A stretch of 64,000 nucleotides of DNA, taken from Trichothermofontia sichuanensis B231 (GTDB lineage Bacteria > Cyanobacteriota > Cyanobacteriia > B231). The DNA lies in the NCBI RefSeq assembly GCF_026240635.1, contig NZ_CP110848.1, forward strand, positions 3,615,741 to 3,679,740. Direction: 5' to 3'. The translations under genes and the position numbers were made by a program. Below are positions 63,160 through 64,000 of the stretch, one piece after another. A model generated the notes under the pieces. That model was not told the origin of the DNA, did no database searches, and saw only the letters and a program-made list of their open reading frames with translations. How positions within the stretch are numbered: the stretch's first letter is position 1; each line of letters starts with the position of its first letter.

Positions 63160-64000
63160 TTAGGTAAAGCCTGTAAAATTAGCCGCCCCAATGCTGTCTG
63201 GTTCAATCCCCAGCAGTCGGGCCATCTCCTCCCCACTGCCTGCCAAGTGTATCACGGTACCACCCTCTATCCCAGTGATGCGCAGTTGAGCAAACTGCAA
63301 CCCGTTGGCTAAGCCCAGACGATCGCTGCCCGGTTGAAAATCCGTGATTGTATCTGGCCCCCGACCCGCTTCCAGGACAAAGCGATCATTGCCAACCCCG
63401 CCCGTGAGCGTATCCGCACCGCGATCGCCCCAGAGGGTATCATCACCATCATCGCCCAAAAGCACATCCAGCCCTTTCCCGCCTCGGATCAAATCATTCC
63501 CCTTTCCCCCTCGCAGCGTATCCGATCCCCGGTTGCCGATGATCGCGTCATCCCCCTGCCCCCCGACAATCAGATTTGTGGCATCGTTCCCCGTAATCTC
63601 ATCGCGGCTCCCTGAGCCGAAGAGATTTTCGATCGTCACATTAAATGCAATCACCCGCCCATAGCTAAAAGTCCGATACTCGGTGCCACTGGCGTCCGAT
63701 TTGGCCGCATACGCGATCGCTCCCGCTGCCGATCGACTCGTCAAAAGACCCCCTGGGCGCATATCAAACAGGTAATCTCCCCCTGGTAAGGCCCTAAAGT
63801 CGAGAGTATCAGTACCGCCCCCATCCCAAAGCGTCTGGATCGCCGCAGGAAACGTATCGCCATCAAAGCGGTAGACCGTATCCCCTGCCGCAAAGTCTGT
63901 GCGGGCACCGTAGAGAAATTGCAACGCCCGAATGTCATAGGCCATAAGGGTACTGGGTTCCAAAGCCGTCAGATCCGGGTTATAGGACATGACCGTATTG
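63160..64000 (-). CDS. RTX/serralysin-type secreted protein, C-terminal part, cut by the window edge
   Basis: The frame stays open to the right edge; 280 residues are visible. The start TVMSYNPDLTALEPSTLMAY, then DIRALQFLYGA, is typical of the stretch after the zinc site in M10/serralysin metallopeptidases. A peptidase M10 C-terminal domain follows. Four to five calcium-binding nonapeptide repeats of the GGxGxDxxx type (GGQGDDAIIGNRGSDTLRGG and GGKGLDVLLGDDGDD) come near residues 145-205. The C-terminal 50 residues would carry the type I secretion signal. The protease part would lie off the window. Confidence 0.8.
   Translation of the reverse strand, partial: NTVMSYNPDLTALEPSTLMAYDIRALQFLYGARTDFAAGDTVYRFDGDTFPAAIQTLWDGGGTDTLDFRALPGGDYLFDMRPGGLLTSRSAAGAIAYAAKSDASGTEYRTFSYGRVIAFNVTIENLFGSGSRDEITGNDATNLIVGGQGDDAIIGNRGSDTLRGGKGNDLIRGGKGLDVLLGDDGDDTLWGDRGADTLTGGVGNDRFVLEAGRGPDTITDFQPGSDRLGLANGLQFAQLRITGIEGGTVIHLAGSGEEMARLLGIEPDSIGAANFTGFT

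Overview
The window is cyanobacterial chromosome. The HIP1 octamer GCGATCGC recurs throughout, and the gene content is typical: a cyanobacterial phytochrome with its Rcp-type regulator, hemJ, a Calvin-cycle type class II aldolase, AgrE/ArgZ arginine dihydrolase, and dnaE broken by the cyanobacterial DnaE intein. The sequence is rich in Uma2-family genes, small palindromic elements and decayed insertion sequences.

Layout. 1-3.7 kb: a duplicated Uma2-family gene, a methyltransferase, a HAD phosphatase and a broken HNH nuclease. 3.8-8.0 kb: dTDP-L-rhamnose genes rfbC-rfbD-rfbA and a coiled-coil methyltransferase, followed by a permease remnant. 9-16.7 kb: a 1471-residue CBS/PAS/GAF histidine kinase, a response-regulator/kinase hybrid and a frameshifted helical protein. 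16.9-24 kb: a two-repeat beta protein, a secretion-domain/CHAT protease fusion, fructose-bisphosphate aldolase, a dead AvaI/BsoBI-like restriction gene and a dead ISL3 element. 24-31 kb: agrE, bioY, a methanogen-output-domain protein with a PAS kinase, and a nitronate monooxygenase-like enzyme. 31-37 kb: signalling cluster with a response regulator, phytochrome, Rcp1-like regulator and hybrid kinase. 37-39.8 kb: a 55-residue ORF, thrB and a dead IS4-family element.

39.9-47.1 kb holds the most unusual region: a CRISPR array of 88 repeats by my count (37-nt repeat resembling type I-D cyanobacterial repeats), read on the minus strand from a leader beside an orphan cas2. No cas1 or effector gene is in the window. 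Between the second and third repeats from the distal end sits a 289-bp segment with a sigma70-type promoter, a strongly structured RNA of about 157 nt ending in a U-tract, and a second terminator. One spacer elsewhere in the array nearly matches that second terminator, with paired substitutions that keep the stem. Many spacers carry perfect hairpins, and several spacers overlap one another.

47.3-56 kb: a 2OG-Fe(II) oxygenase, a degenerate membrane kinase, a small DUF6825-like protein, an ABC1/UbiB kinase, a PP2C phosphatase, a Uma2 remnant and a class A penicillin-binding protein. 56.2-61 kb: DNA polymerase III alpha in three consecutive ORFs, namely DnaE-N with the N-intein, a LAGLIDADG endonuclease, and the C-intein with DnaE-C. 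In most cyanobacteria the two dnaE halves are unlinked and no endonuclease remains, so this looks like a little-evolved intermediate. 61-64 kb: hemJ, a PIN/TRAM membrane protein and the end of an RTX-type secreted protein that runs off the right edge.

Two families of small non-autonomous elements are scattered here: a 112-bp ISL3-type palindromic element with clear 8-bp target duplications, and a roughly 107-bp element present five times.
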